Under the pieces are notes generated by a model. The model saw nothing but the letters and a program-made list of their open reading frames with translations, had not been told where the DNA came from and did not search any database. The translations under genes were made by a program, and so were the position numbers. Below are positions 1 to 6,436 of a DNA stretch of 12,572 nt, piece by piece (position 1 is the stretch's first letter; every line of letters begins with the position of its first letter). This DNA is from Streptococcus oralis. GTDB lineage: Bacteria; Bacillota; Bacilli; Lactobacillales; Streptococcaceae. Location: assembly GCA_937930605.1 (NCBI GenBank), contig CALHBZ010000322.1, positions 1 to 12,572 of the forward strand, given 5' to 3'.

Positions 1-163
1 GTTCTTCTTTGTTTACTTCTGCAGCAACAGCAAGAGTCACATCGACAAAGTCTTGGCCTTCTGCTGTAACATCCACTACGTGGAAGTTTTCTTTTTCTAG
101 GAAGTCTTTCACAACCTCTTTCAATCTCAAACCTGCAGCATCTGCACCGATAACAATAGACAT
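1..163 (-). CDS. lacA: Galactose-6-phosphate isomerase subunit LacA (N-terminal part, cut by window edge)
   Basis: This is the 5' end of a gene reading out of the window; 54 codons are visible of about 141 usual for LacA. The protein begins [16 protein letters not shown] and continues with a [17 protein letters not shown] stretch, which I recognise as the RpiB/LacA fold's first strand and helix. LacA with LacB converts galactose 6-phosphate to tagatose 6-phosphate in the cytosol, the first step of the tagatose pathway. The start is the ATG at 163, with AAGGAG placed 8 nt upstream. An own promoter lies near 391-419, giving an untranslated leader of about 220 nt. lacB, lacC and lacD would be expected outside the window. 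Identity rests on sequence recall plus the adjacent sugar PTS and epimerase genes. Confidence 0.93.
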   Translation of the reverse strand, partial: MSIVIGADAAGLRLKEVVKDFLEKENFHVVDVTAEGQDFVDVTLAVAAEVNKEE

Positions 164-384
164 ATTGTTCACTCCTTTTTATTTTTCTAGGCCAGTAAAG
201 ACTTTTATAGCTAGCAGTATACTTACAAAAGGCTTTCTAGCAGTTTATTAACAAATTAAATTGAATGAGATGAATAACACCTTATCCAAGTCCAGGAAAT
301 CAAGTTCCTAGAAACAAACTCTCTCTTCGAAAGAGAATATAACAAATGATCATTTGTTTGTTATAAACATCATTTGTTGCTTAC
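164..384 (-). other. Long untranslated leader of lacA
   Basis: About 220 nt lie between the predicted start of transcription near 384 and the lacA ATG at 163. It holds a short hairpin (TCTCTT at 322-327 with AAGAGA at 331-336) and a weaker one read on the minus strand (CTAGGAA at 304-310 with TTCCTGG at 291-297). I looked for a BglG/LacT-type antiterminator RNA motif and did not see a convincing one. No hairpin followed by a T-run was found, so attenuation is not supported by what can be seen. Confidence 0.45.
341..378. promoter_or_regulatory. Operator-like palindrome and direct repeat in the lacA leader
   Basis: A perfect 18-bp palindrome, AACAAATGATCATTTGTT, is at 341-358. Its right half, ATCATTTGTT, is repeated exactly at 369-378, 20 bp away, or about two helical turns. 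The sites lie just downstream of the predicted lacA start of transcription, a typical place for a repressor to block it. The likely protein is a DeoR-family lactose repressor (LacR), but the repressor gene is not in the window and this assignment is inferred. Confidence 0.55.
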
Positions 385-390
385 AAACAC

Positions 391-419
391 AATATACTCC
401 TATTTTACGTAAAAGTCAA
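391..419 (-). promoter_or_regulatory. Sigma-A promoter of lacA
   Basis: Read on the minus strand, TTGACT (414-419) and TATATT (391-396) are separated by exactly 17 nt. Each box differs from consensus at one position. The spacer contains the palindrome TTACGTAA. It lies 92 bp after the epimerase start-proximal gene ends at 456, so lacA can be expressed independently of the PTS operon, although no clear terminator stops read-through from upstream. Confidence 0.8.
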
Positions 420-421
420 CA

Positions 422-449
422 GTAAATGTTTGTTTTTGTGTTATATTTT
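422..449. promoter_or_regulatory. T-rich operator-like motif upstream of the lacA promoter
   Basis: The stretch TTTTTGTGTTATATTTT (433-449, plus strand) follows GTAAATGTTTG (422-432) and lies just upstream of the lacA -35 box. It resembles the 15-bp motif TTTTTGTTTTATTTT that occurs twice upstream of the PTS promoter (3871-3907). The shared motif suggests a common regulator of both transcripts. Low-complexity A/T tracts can resemble each other by chance, so this is moderate evidence only. Confidence 0.4.
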
Positions 450-455
450 TTAAAA

Positions 456-1352
456 TTATAAGATTTCGATCTCAAAACCAATCTGATCAACTTGGCCCGG
501 TTCTAGGAGACGAACATTCTTCTTATCTTCTAAATGATTTCCTTCTTCAAGTGAAGTTGATAAGCCTGACCAGGGTTCAAAAGCGATGAAAGGACCTTTA
601 TTTAGGGTAGACCAAATGATGAGATTAGGAAACTCTTGGAAGTTTACTTTCAATCCCTTCTCATGCTTGCGTGAACGAAGCGTGATTGTTCTAGATTGCA
701 AGTCATCGAGTGTCACTGCGTCAACACTGAACAGATCGTAACTGAGATCCACTACCTTTTGCGAATCCAACCATGGACTCCTATCTTGGAAGTCTAAGAG
801 TCCCGTTTCTGGGAAAGGACGTGGAACAGAGCAAGTCTCTTCTTTTTCAAACTCTAAATAGTAATCATCGTAAGCTTCATCGTCAAATAGAGGACAATTA
901 AATCCTGGATGTCCTCCTATGAAGAATGGCATGACTTTACTAGTTTCTTTGTTGAAAATCTTGTATTGAGTCCGTACTGTCTTACCAGTCACAGTATAAG
1001 TGATTTCAAGACGGAAATGATAAGGATAGTTTTGATAAATATTCTCATCATCTTCGATAGCAAAAGTTACACTATTTTCTGTTTGATTAACTAATTCAAA
1101 TTCATTTTTACGGACTAGACCATGACGCGGTATGCTTCCTTTTGTTTCCGTCCCATCTGCGTGACTATAGAAGGCTGTATCCTCTCTCAAAGAACCACAG
1201 ATTGGAAAAAGTACTGGTGCTTGTCCACTCCAATAGGTTGCATCCCCTTGCCACAAGTACTCAATTCCATCTCGATCCTTGATCGATGACAAGGCGCCAC
1301 CTAAGGTTTTAAACTGAACCGTTAACTGATCTGATTTTACTTCAATTACCAT
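456..1352 (-). CDS. Aldose 1-epimerase family protein (LacX-like)
   Basis: A 298-residue cytosolic protein of the galactose mutarotase-like beta-sandwich family. It likely interconverts anomers of a free or phosphorylated hexose. Visible family residues are the RHG motif (His77), GGHPGF (His148) and FEPW (Glu259, the usual catalytic base position). I choose the ATG at 1352, since GGAG lies 6 nt upstream. An upstream TTG at 1364 extends the frame by four codons but overlaps that ribosome binding site. The gene is between the galactitol-type PTS and lacA on the same strand, so its substrate is probably galactose or galactose 6-phosphate made by that PTS. A strong hairpin lies in the 107-nt gap after IIC, so expression may be lower than that of the PTS genes. 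LacX-type proteins are known next to lac operons of Gram-positive bacteria; the exact substrate is inferred. Confidence 0.87.
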   Translation of the reverse strand: MVIEVKSDQLTVQFKTLGGALSSIKDRDGIEYLWQGDATYWSGQAPVLFPICGSLREDTAFYSHADGTETKGSIPRHGLVRKNEFELVNQTENSVTFAIEDDENIYQNYPYHFRLEITYTVTGKTVRTQYKIFNKETSKVMPFFIGGHPGFNCPLFDDEAYDDYYLEFEKEETCSVPRPFPETGLLDFQDRSPWLDSQKVVDLSYDLFSVDAVTLDDLQSRTITLRSRKHEKGLKVNFQEFPNLIIWSTLNKGPFIAFEPWSGLSTSLEEGNHLEDKKNVRLLEPGQVDQIGFEIEIL

Positions 1353-1384
1353 AAAGTTCTCCAACTATTTTTAGATTTTTATAT

Positions 1385-1433
1385 AAAAAACTAGGTTGCC
1401 ACTCCCAATGTCGGAAATTAACAACCTAGTTTT
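1385..1433. terminator. Hairpin terminator or attenuator between IIC and epimerase
   Basis: AAAACTAGGTTG (1387-1398) is perfectly complementary to CAACCTAGTTTT (1422-1433), a 12-bp stem with a 23-nt loop. On the minus strand the 3' arm runs into six T residues. It starts 26 nt after the IIC stop codon and lies about 30 nt before the epimerase start. No promoter is visible between it and the epimerase, so the gene probably depends on partial read-through. The hairpin may also stabilise the 3' end of the PTS messenger. Confidence 0.7.
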
Positions 1434-1459
1434 CACAATTTACATTTTATAGGAGCGAA

Positions 1460-2935
1460 TTATTTAGCATTTGCTGCGTATTCTTCGTTACGTTTGATCA
1501 TTTGTTTTCTATACCAAGCAAAGATACCTACATAGAATACAAGGAAGGCTGCTGCACCAAGGATTGCTTTGATATCGCCTGTTGTAGCATTACCGATTGC
1601 CCAACCAAATAGTTTTTCGATTGGTCCTTCAAGAGTTGAGTGAGTAATCAATTGAGCACTATCTACACCTTTAGGAAAGGCACCTACACCTTTAGCAAGT
1701 TCTGTTGCGAATGGAGCGATAAGAGTACCTGAAAGAAGGAAGAGTGGCAACAAGAGAGTTCCAAAGATAATCATACGGAGCAATTTACCACGTGTAACAA
1801 CCAAGAGAGCTGGAGTTACACCCATAGCGATGATACCTGCAAGTGGCAAAATACCATTACCAACATTAGAAAGAAGTACAGCTTCTACTAACATGATTGG
1901 TGCAAGTACGTTGGCACAAGCCCAGATTTCAGCACGACCAGCGATGAAAGGCCAATCAAGACCGATGTTGAATTTACGTCCTTGAAGACGTTTAGTAGCA
2001 ACGTTTGTAATACCTTGTGAAAGTGGTTCTACGGCTGCGATGAACCATGATCCGATAAGTGAAAAGAGCTCCAAGCAGACACCGGCAGTCAAACCAAGGC
2101 TCAACCAACCTTTAATGACTTCTTGCCAGTTTGCAGCATCTTTAAGTCCTTCAACAGGTTGTGGAGTACCCATAAAACCGATAACAATACCAAGGATGAA
2201 ACCGATGAAGAATTTAGATCCCCAGAAACCGATTTTCTTGTTCAATTTTGCAGCGTCAAAGTCATATTTATCAAGACCAGGCAATACTTTATCGAAGATC
2301 TTATCCAAGACCATGATAACTGGGTTCATCATGTAGTTCATATGAGTTGAAGTCATTGGTGATGAACTTGGTGCGTTAAGAAGGTCATCGAAAGTTGGTT
2401 TCATCAAGTCAGAGTTGATGATTTTCAAGACACCGACAAGGACAACTGCAGCAGTCGCGATGAAGAGTGAAACCCCTTGGCTAACTCCATTGTTGTCTGC
2501 GTACCATTTGATCAAAAGACCAGTGATTGACAAGTGCCAGATATCGAAGATATCGACATCAAGTGTATCCGTTTTCTTCATAGCAAGCATCACAACATTG
2601 ACAATCAACATCACAAGTAAGAAGTAAAGTGTCCATGCAGAACCCCAAGTGATGGTTGCAAGTGGTGCCCAACCAACGTCAGTGATGTTCAACTGGATAC
2701 CAGTATTTTCAACGAATTTCGCAAGTGATGCTGAGAAAGCTCCGTTGAGCATACCGATGATAGCACCGATACCAGTAAGAGCGATAGCAAGTTTGATACC
2801 ACCTTCAAGCGCTTTGGAGAATTTCACTCCAAAAAGTAGAGCCAATACTGTCAAAATGATCAGCATGATGATTGGTCCACCCATATCCAAGATAGGTTTA
2901 AAGATATCGTTGGCCAGATTGATAATGACATCCAT
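1460..2935 (-). CDS. PTS galactitol-family transporter subunit IIC
   Basis: A 491-residue, very hydrophobic integral membrane protein of the PTS galactitol (Gat) family, the sugar channel of a IIA-IIB-IIC system. The N-terminus (LANDIFKPILDMGGPIIMLI) and the repeated membrane segments match this family, including the strongly hydrophobic stretch near residues 385-420. The start ATG at 2935 is preceded by GGGAGGAAC, a strong ribosome binding site. It follows the IIB gene after 44 nt. The order IIA-IIB-IIC and the downstream tagatose gene lacA argue for galactose or a related sugar rather than galactitol. From memory, S. gordonii has a galactose PTS of this type beside tagatose genes, and S. 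pneumoniae has one beside bgaA. Substrate is inferred from context, not seen in the sequence. Confidence 0.92.
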   Translation of the reverse strand: MDVIINLANDIFKPILDMGGPIIMLIILTVLALLFGVKFSKALEGGIKLAIALTGIGAIIGMLNGAFSASLAKFVENTGIQLNITDVGWAPLATITWGSAWTLYFLLVMLIVNVVMLAMKKTDTLDVDIFDIWHLSITGLLIKWYADNNGVSQGVSLFIATAAVVLVGVLKIINSDLMKPTFDDLLNAPSSSPMTSTHMNYMMNPVIMVLDKIFDKVLPGLDKYDFDAAKLNKKIGFWGSKFFIGFILGIVIGFMGTPQPVEGLKDAANWQEVIKGWLSLGLTAGVCLELFSLIGSWFIAAVEPLSQGITNVATKRLQGRKFNIGLDWPFIAGRAEIWACANVLAPIMLVEAVLLSNVGNGILPLAGIIAMGVTPALLVVTRGKLLRMIIFGTLLLPLFLLSGTLIAPFATELAKGVGAFPKGVDSAQLITHSTLEGPIEKLFGWAIGNATTGDIKAILGAAAFLVFYVGIFAWYRKQMIKRNEEYAANAK

Positions 2936-2979
2936 AATAGTTCCTCCCTTTATTTTTATGGAATATTACAAAATAATAA

Positions 2980-3285
2980 TTAGCTTAGTCCGTGTTCCTT
3001 GATAGCTGCCTCAATATTGTCAAATACTGGAGCGCTCATTGCAGGAATACGGAACAAGATTGGTCCAGCTTCGATAACTGGAATGCCTGGTTCAAAACCA
3101 AGGTCAGTTGCTGCAATTGGAGTAAAGATATCGTAGCCCTTGATAAGGTCTTCGTTCACATCTTTCACCATGACTGCATCACAGTGAACGTCATACCCAC
3201 GATTTGAGAGTTCTTCTTCTAGAGCACTTTTAATTTGGTGACTTGAGTTAACACCTGCACCACAGGCAGCGAGAATTTTAATCAT
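2980..3285 (-). CDS. PTS galactitol-family subunit IIB
   Basis: A 101-residue cytosolic phosphocarrier. The N-terminal MIKILAACGAGVNSS carries the phosphorylated cysteine (Cys8) followed by the P-loop-like GAGVNSS that marks lactose/galactitol-type IIB domains. The size matches single-domain IIB proteins. It takes phosphate from IIA His and passes it to the sugar entering through IIC. The ATG at 3285 follows GGAGGAAA with 5 nt spacing. It lies 39 nt after the IIA gene and is clearly co-transcribed. No damage is seen. Confidence 0.93.
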   Translation of the reverse strand: MIKILAACGAGVNSSHQIKSALEEELSNRGYDVHCDAVMVKDVNEDLIKGYDIFTPIAATDLGFEPGIPVIEAGPILFRIPAMSAPVFDNIEAAIKEHGLS

Positions 3286-3324
3286 TAGGATTTCCTCCGA
3301 TTTTATAATTTTTAATAGACAAGA

Positions 3325-3801
3325 TTAAGCTGTTGCTTCAGCAATGTAAGCATAAAGTTTTTCTGGTTCGGAAATTTTTGATAGATCTTCTAGATGATCC
3401 TTCCCTGTAAAGAAATCCATCAACTGAGCCAGAATATTCGTTTGACTCGAACTTGAGTTGTTTATGATAAAGAAGAGTAGAGATACTTCCACCTCCTTAT
3501 CAGGAGCAATCATATTGTGAAAAGTTACTGGTTTTTCTAATCGAACAACCACCACTTTCTCAGCTAGATTATGAACAATATCTGTATGAGGAATCGCTAC
3601 ATTTGGCAAGTCCTTTCCCAGAAATTCCATATCTAAGCCAGTTGGAAATGACTTTTCACGCGTGATCAAGGCTTCACGATAAGTTGGAGTCACTATTTCT
3701 CGTTCTTCCAACAGGGTTGCTACCTGGTCAAAGAGTTGTTCTTGATTATCCGCTTCTAAGCAAAACACGAGGTCTTTGTCAAAGAAATGATCTAATCCCA
3801 T
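3325..3801 (-). CDS. PTS fructose/galactitol-type subunit IIA
   Basis: A 158-residue cytosolic IIA protein of the mannitol/fructose fold, first gene of the PTS operon. The active-site histidine is His72 in the motif NVAIPHTDI, preceded by the conserved FPTGLDME region (residues 52-59). It receives phosphate from HPr and hands it to Cys8 of IIB. The ATG at 3801 is preceded by a modest AAGGG site. The 5' UTR from the predicted promoter at 3839-3867 is about 30 nt. The family assignment is safe; the sugar is inferred to be galactose or a relative from the tagatose genes downstream. Confidence 0.92.
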   Translation of the reverse strand: MGLDHFFDKDLVFCLEADNQEQLFDQVATLLEEREIVTPTYREALITREKSFPTGLDMEFLGKDLPNVAIPHTDIVHNLAEKVVVVRLEKPVTFHNMIAPDKEVEVSLLFFIINNSSSSQTNILAQLMDFFTGKDHLEDLSKISEPEKLYAYIAEATA

Positions 3802-3838
3802 AACAGTTTCCCTTCTTTCAATTAACTTTTACGTTATA

Positions 3839-3867
3839 AGTATAACACTATATGAAACCGTTGTCAA
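3839..3867 (-). promoter_or_regulatory. Sigma-A promoter of the PTS operon
   Basis: On the minus strand a perfect TTGACA (3862-3867) is followed, after exactly 17 nt, by TATACT (3839-3844). Transcription would start about 30 nt before the IIA start codon. A cre site covers the -35 region and operator-like repeats sit immediately upstream, so this strong promoter is probably kept down by two repressors. Confidence 0.88.
3852..3866. promoter_or_regulatory. cre site (CcpA binding) over the -35 box
   Basis: ATGAAACCGTTGTCA matches the catabolite-responsive element consensus WTGNAANCGNWNNCW at every position. It overlaps the -35 hexamer at 3862-3867, the arrangement expected for repression by CcpA with HPr-Ser-P when a preferred sugar is present. 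The match is directly seen; binding is inferred. Confidence 0.72.
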
Positions 3868-3870
3868 TAC

Positions 3871-3907
3871 TTTTTGTTTTATTTTGTTTCTTTTTTTGTT
3901 TTATTTT
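3871..3907. promoter_or_regulatory. 15-bp direct repeats upstream of the PTS promoter, probable repressor/activator site
   Basis: TTTTTGTTTTATTTT occurs twice without mismatch, at 3871-3885 and 3893-3907, with 22 bp between repeat starts, so both lie on about the same face of the helix. The first copy starts 4 nt from the -35 box. DeoR-family sugar regulators of lactic acid bacteria use T/A-rich TTTGTTT-like repeats. A similar motif upstream of lacA (433-449) points to LacR as the shared regulator. Confidence 0.55.
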
Positions 3908-3948
3908 AAGAATACAATCAATACCAAACACCCCTTAATTTCAACTAC

Positions 3949-3973
3949 AAAAAAAGAAGGTCCAATCCTTCTT
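3949..3973 (-). terminator. Intrinsic terminator of the lic1 operon
   Basis: On the minus strand, AAGAAGG (3967-3973) pairs with CCTTCTT (3954-3960) around a 6-nt loop and is followed by a run of seven T. It begins 9 nt after the licC stop codon, and separates the lic operon from the downstream PTS promoter. Confidence 0.85.
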
Positions 3974-3981
3974 CTCTTTCC

Positions 3982-4671
3982 TTAATTAATAGTAGATAAA
4001 ATTTCTTCTAGCTTTTGATAGTCCTTAACGCTATCAATTTCATAGATGCTGTTGCCTTCTAATTCTTCGACATACACATCTAACTCTTTGATATTATCTT
4101 TAACCATGTTATCCCAATAGAGGTCAACAAATTCGCCGCTTGCATAGGCTTTGTCAATAAAGCCAACAATCTTTTCTGCGGTTGGAGCATCCCAGAATGA
4201 TACACCACTCAAAATACGGCCAGCTTTGCTATCAACAATGATGTCTTGAACCTTATAGTCATCACCGTAAACCAAGAACCATTCATTTTCACAATCTTCA
4301 CGATACACACTGAAGTAAGTAGATCGGTCGATATCATTGCGGAACATGTTCTTGAAAAGATAATTGTCCGCATCAATGACATAGCTGTTAGCTAAATCTT
4401 CTTTTACAAGGTAAAGTGAGTAAAAGTTATTGTAATCGGCATACTTGTCGTTAAAAACTAAACGAACACCATATTTTTCTTTTAGGTAGTCGAATTGTTC
4501 TTTGAGGTAGCCAACAACAATGATAATCTCATCAATTCCTCGCTCTTTCAAAAATTCAATTTGGTATTCCACCAAGGGTTTTTGGTTAATCTTAACCAAG
4601 GCTTTGGGTGTATTTTCCGTCATAGGACGCAGACGAGTTCCCAACCCCGCTGCCAAGATAATTGCTTTCAC
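3982..4671 (-). CDS. licC: CTP:phosphocholine cytidylyltransferase LicC
   Basis: A 229-residue cytosolic nucleotidyltransferase that makes CDP-choline from CTP and phosphocholine, the activated donor for teichoic acid decoration. The N-terminal signature LAAGLGTRLRP (residues 6-16) with Lys23 in TPKAL is the nucleotide-binding loop. IDADNYL (99-105) and YEID (210-213) hold acidic residues expected for Mg2+ binding. The length equals what I recall for pneumococcal LicC. Translation starts at GTG 4671, with AAAGGAG 6 nt upstream. The 11-nt gap after licB makes it the last gene of the operon, followed by a hairpin terminator. The frame is intact, which contrasts with the interrupted licA upstream. 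Confidence 0.95.
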   Translation of the reverse strand: MKAIILAAGLGTRLRPMTENTPKALVKINQKPLVEYQIEFLKERGIDEIIIVVGYLKEQFDYLKEKYGVRLVFNDKYADYNNFYSLYLVKEDLANSYVIDADNYLFKNMFRNDIDRSTYFSVYREDCENEWFLVYGDDYKVQDIIVDSKAGRILSGVSFWDAPTAEKIVGFIDKAYASGEFVDLYWDNMVKDNIKELDVYVEELEGNSIYEIDSVKDYQKLEEILSTIN

Positions 4672-4682
4672 ACTATTCTCCT

Positions 4683-5561
4683 TTATTCTTTAATAATAAT
4701 ATAAACACCAGCCATGACAACAAGTGATGTAATAATGGTCACCATATCGAGAGGTGTTCCTAAAAGCATTGCTGAGAACAATACTGTCCAAACGACATAG
4801 CTTACATTCAAACCAGTTGCTTTTGCAGGTTGTAAACGATTGATAGCAATATAGTAAGCTAAATATGAAATCATATTACATGCTGCAAAGACTAACATCA
4901 AGCCGAGTAATTGTCCATCCGCTACTTCTGCAAATGAATGGTGAGAAAAGAGCACAATCACAAGATAAGACAAGAATGAAGTTACTTGGCGGATTAATAG
5001 TGCTTCAATTTCGCTTAGATCACTTTCCATGGCGTAGGAACTAAGAACACTTTCACTTCCCCAGGCAATGGCACAAACTAATGCACAAAGAATTCCGATA
5101 TAAAAAGAATTAACCTGCTCAACTTTGTAAGTCTGGGCAATAATACCAGCGATAATCAACAAAATACCAAAGACTGTATTCTTAGATACCTTGTGTTTCA
5201 AAATGAAAAATGCGAGTAAAACAGAGACCGCTGGATAGATAGCTGATACTGAAGACGCAAGAGAACTACCGATATACTTAACTGCGTAAAGATTGGCCTG
5301 CATGCCAATAGGTCCAGCTAGCAAGGCTCCTATAATAACACTGACATTTCGGATATTTAGGAAAATTGAAAAACGAACTTTTCCTTCTTTTACCAAAAGA
5401 AAAGCTAACAAGATAAAGATACTCAAGAAATCATGTGCAGCAGCCACCACAAAAGGCGAAAGATTTGTAAAAATCGAAAAGATATAAGAACTGATAGTCA
5501 GACCTAGCCCCCAGAAGATACCTGAGAGCAGACCAAAAGAAACACCATTTTTATTCTTCAT
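4683..5561 (-). CDS. licB: Choline transporter LicB (DMT/EamA family)
   Basis: A 292-residue integral membrane protein with about ten hydrophobic segments, starting with VSFGLLSGIFWGLGLTISS. It belongs to the drug/metabolite transporter (EamA) superfamily and in pneumococcus imports choline for teichoic acids. The start is taken as ATG 5561 (protein MKNKNG), because GGAGG sits 5 nt upstream of it. A possible ATG at 5573 overlaps that ribosome binding site. The gene overlaps the end of licA by 11 nt, so the two are likely translationally coupled; poor translation of the licA N-terminus need not stop licB, since licB has its own ribosome binding site. The frame shows no damage. Confidence 0.92.
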   Translation of the reverse strand: MKNKNGVSFGLLSGIFWGLGLTISSYIFSIFTNLSPFVVAAAHDFLSIFILLAFLLVKEGKVRFSIFLNIRNVSVIIGALLAGPIGMQANLYAVKYIGSSLASSVSAIYPAVSVLLAFFILKHKVSKNTVFGILLIIAGIIAQTYKVEQVNSFYIGILCALVCAIAWGSESVLSSYAMESDLSEIEALLIRQVTSFLSYLVIVLFSHHSFAEVADGQLLGLMLVFAACNMISYLAYYIAINRLQPAKATGLNVSYVVWTVLFSAMLLGTPLDMVTIITSLVVMAGVYIIIKE

Positions 5562-6339
5562 CCGAACCTCCATAGTAGGTCAAACCGTCAACAGCTCTTT
5601 GGTAACGACCCACACCATAATCTCCAAAGTCAGCACCTTGAGCTTCTTTGTACACTGTCCACAAACTCCAGATAGTATCTTGCAAAATTTTATAGATTCG
5701 AATCTTTTCACGAGATACTGGAGTTTTGTCACTCTCATAGTAGGTTAGGAAATCTTCTTCTTCCTGATTTGTAAATTCAGATTCCAAAAAGAGAGCTGCC
5801 AAATCCCACATTGGGTCATTCATGGAAGAGTACTCCCAGTCAATCAAATACATGCGTCCTTGGGGAGACTCGATAAAGTTTTCTGGAACCAAATCGATAT
5901 GGCAAGACTTTCTGTCAACACCTAAGTCAGCCAATCTTTTCTCTAACGAAAATACATCTTTTCTCACAGCTTCATAATTGGCGTAAGGGACATTCCCCTC
6001 AATCAGGGCTTCGTATTTTTTGATTTCCTCAAAAGGTGCAAATTCCCCTCTTAGTTCTTTACCTGATGCATGAATGATCTGTAGAATCGGTGCAATCTTT
6101 TCAAACTTGGTCTTAATTGAAGTGGAATCAAGCGTTGTTGCAGATTCAATGTACTCATTTACCTTGATTCCTGACTCAATATCAAAAAGATAATTCTTGA
6201 CATCAAGATTTAAATCTTTCAACAATTCAAGATTGTATTTTTCATCTTGACGATTGATGAGCTTTTCAGTCCCTTTTCCGAAAAATTTAACAATATAGGG
6301 TTTAGAAGTTGTTTTAACCAAATAATTCTGATTGGTCAT
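5551..6339 (-). CDS. licA: Choline kinase LicA, N-terminally shortened ORF (262 aa)
   Basis: The ORF encodes a choline kinase/APH-fold protein that makes phosphocholine. The catalytic part is intact: the Brenner-type motif HIDLVPEN (His147, Asp149, Asn154) and the metal-binding IDWEY (Asp167), followed by NDPMWDLA. However, the homologous reading frame really begins 27 codons earlier, at GTG 6420, which has GGAGG 6 nt upstream and gives the 289-residue length I recall for pneumococcal LicA. Codon 24 of that frame is TAA (6349-6351). The remaining ORF can start at ATG 6339, 9 nt after this stop, with GGGAGG only 1 nt before the ATG, too close for normal initiation. Termination-reinitiation is possible. 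The lost part includes the first strand and reaches the edge of the conserved LGGMTN nucleotide-binding loop, so activity is doubtful. It overlaps licB by 11 nt. Confidence 0.88.
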   Translation of the reverse strand: MTNQNYLVKTTSKPYIVKFFGKGTEKLINRQDEKYNLELLKDLNLDVKNYLFDIESGIKVNEYIESATTLDSTSIKTKFEKIAPILQIIHASGKELRGEFAPFEEIKKYEALIEGNVPYANYEAVRKDVFSLEKRLADLGVDRKSCHIDLVPENFIESPQGRMYLIDWEYSSMNDPMWDLAALFLESEFTNQEEEDFLTYYESDKTPVSREKIRIYKILQDTIWSLWTVYKEAQGADFGDYGVGRYQRAVDGLTYYGGSDEE

Positions 6340-6420
6340 GCCTCCCAGTTATTCAACACTGAGGACTTCCTCTTCCTCAGCTAGTAAAGAAGAAATTTTT
6401 TCTTTGATGAGTTTCTCCAC
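6340..6420 (-). pseudogene. licA: Original 5' end of licA, cut off by an in-frame TAA
   Basis: Starting at GTG 6420, with GGAGG 6 nt upstream and 16 nt after the tarJ stop, 23 codons encode MEKLIKEKISSLLAEEEE and then VLSVE. The next codon is TAA at 6349-6351, then LGGMTNQNYL continues in the same frame. Pneumococcal LicA, as I remember it, reads SVEQLGGMTN, so the stop replaces a glutamine and could be a single CAA-to-TAA change. The codons before the stop retain good coding character, which argues for a recent change or a base-call error. Confidence 0.82.
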
Positions 6421-6436
6421 AATTAGCCTCCATCTT

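Noticed and set aside
9..251. Plus-strand ORF over the 5' end of lacA
   Set aside because: It lies opposite the clear lacA coding start and its leader, has no ribosome binding site and no family resemblance.
164..300. BglG/LacT-type antiterminator RNA and terminator in the lacA leader
   Set aside because: The repeated ACTGCTAG words (around 213-245) prompted a search, but neither the RAT core nor a hairpin with T-run could be traced.
377..391. Second cre site in the lacA leader (TTGTAAGCAACAAAT on the minus strand)
   Set aside because: The central CG and other fixed cre positions are not kept, so it fails the consensus at several places.
1353..1364. TTG 1364 as start of the epimerase
   Set aside because: It would overlap the GGAG ribosome binding site that is correctly spaced for ATG 1352.
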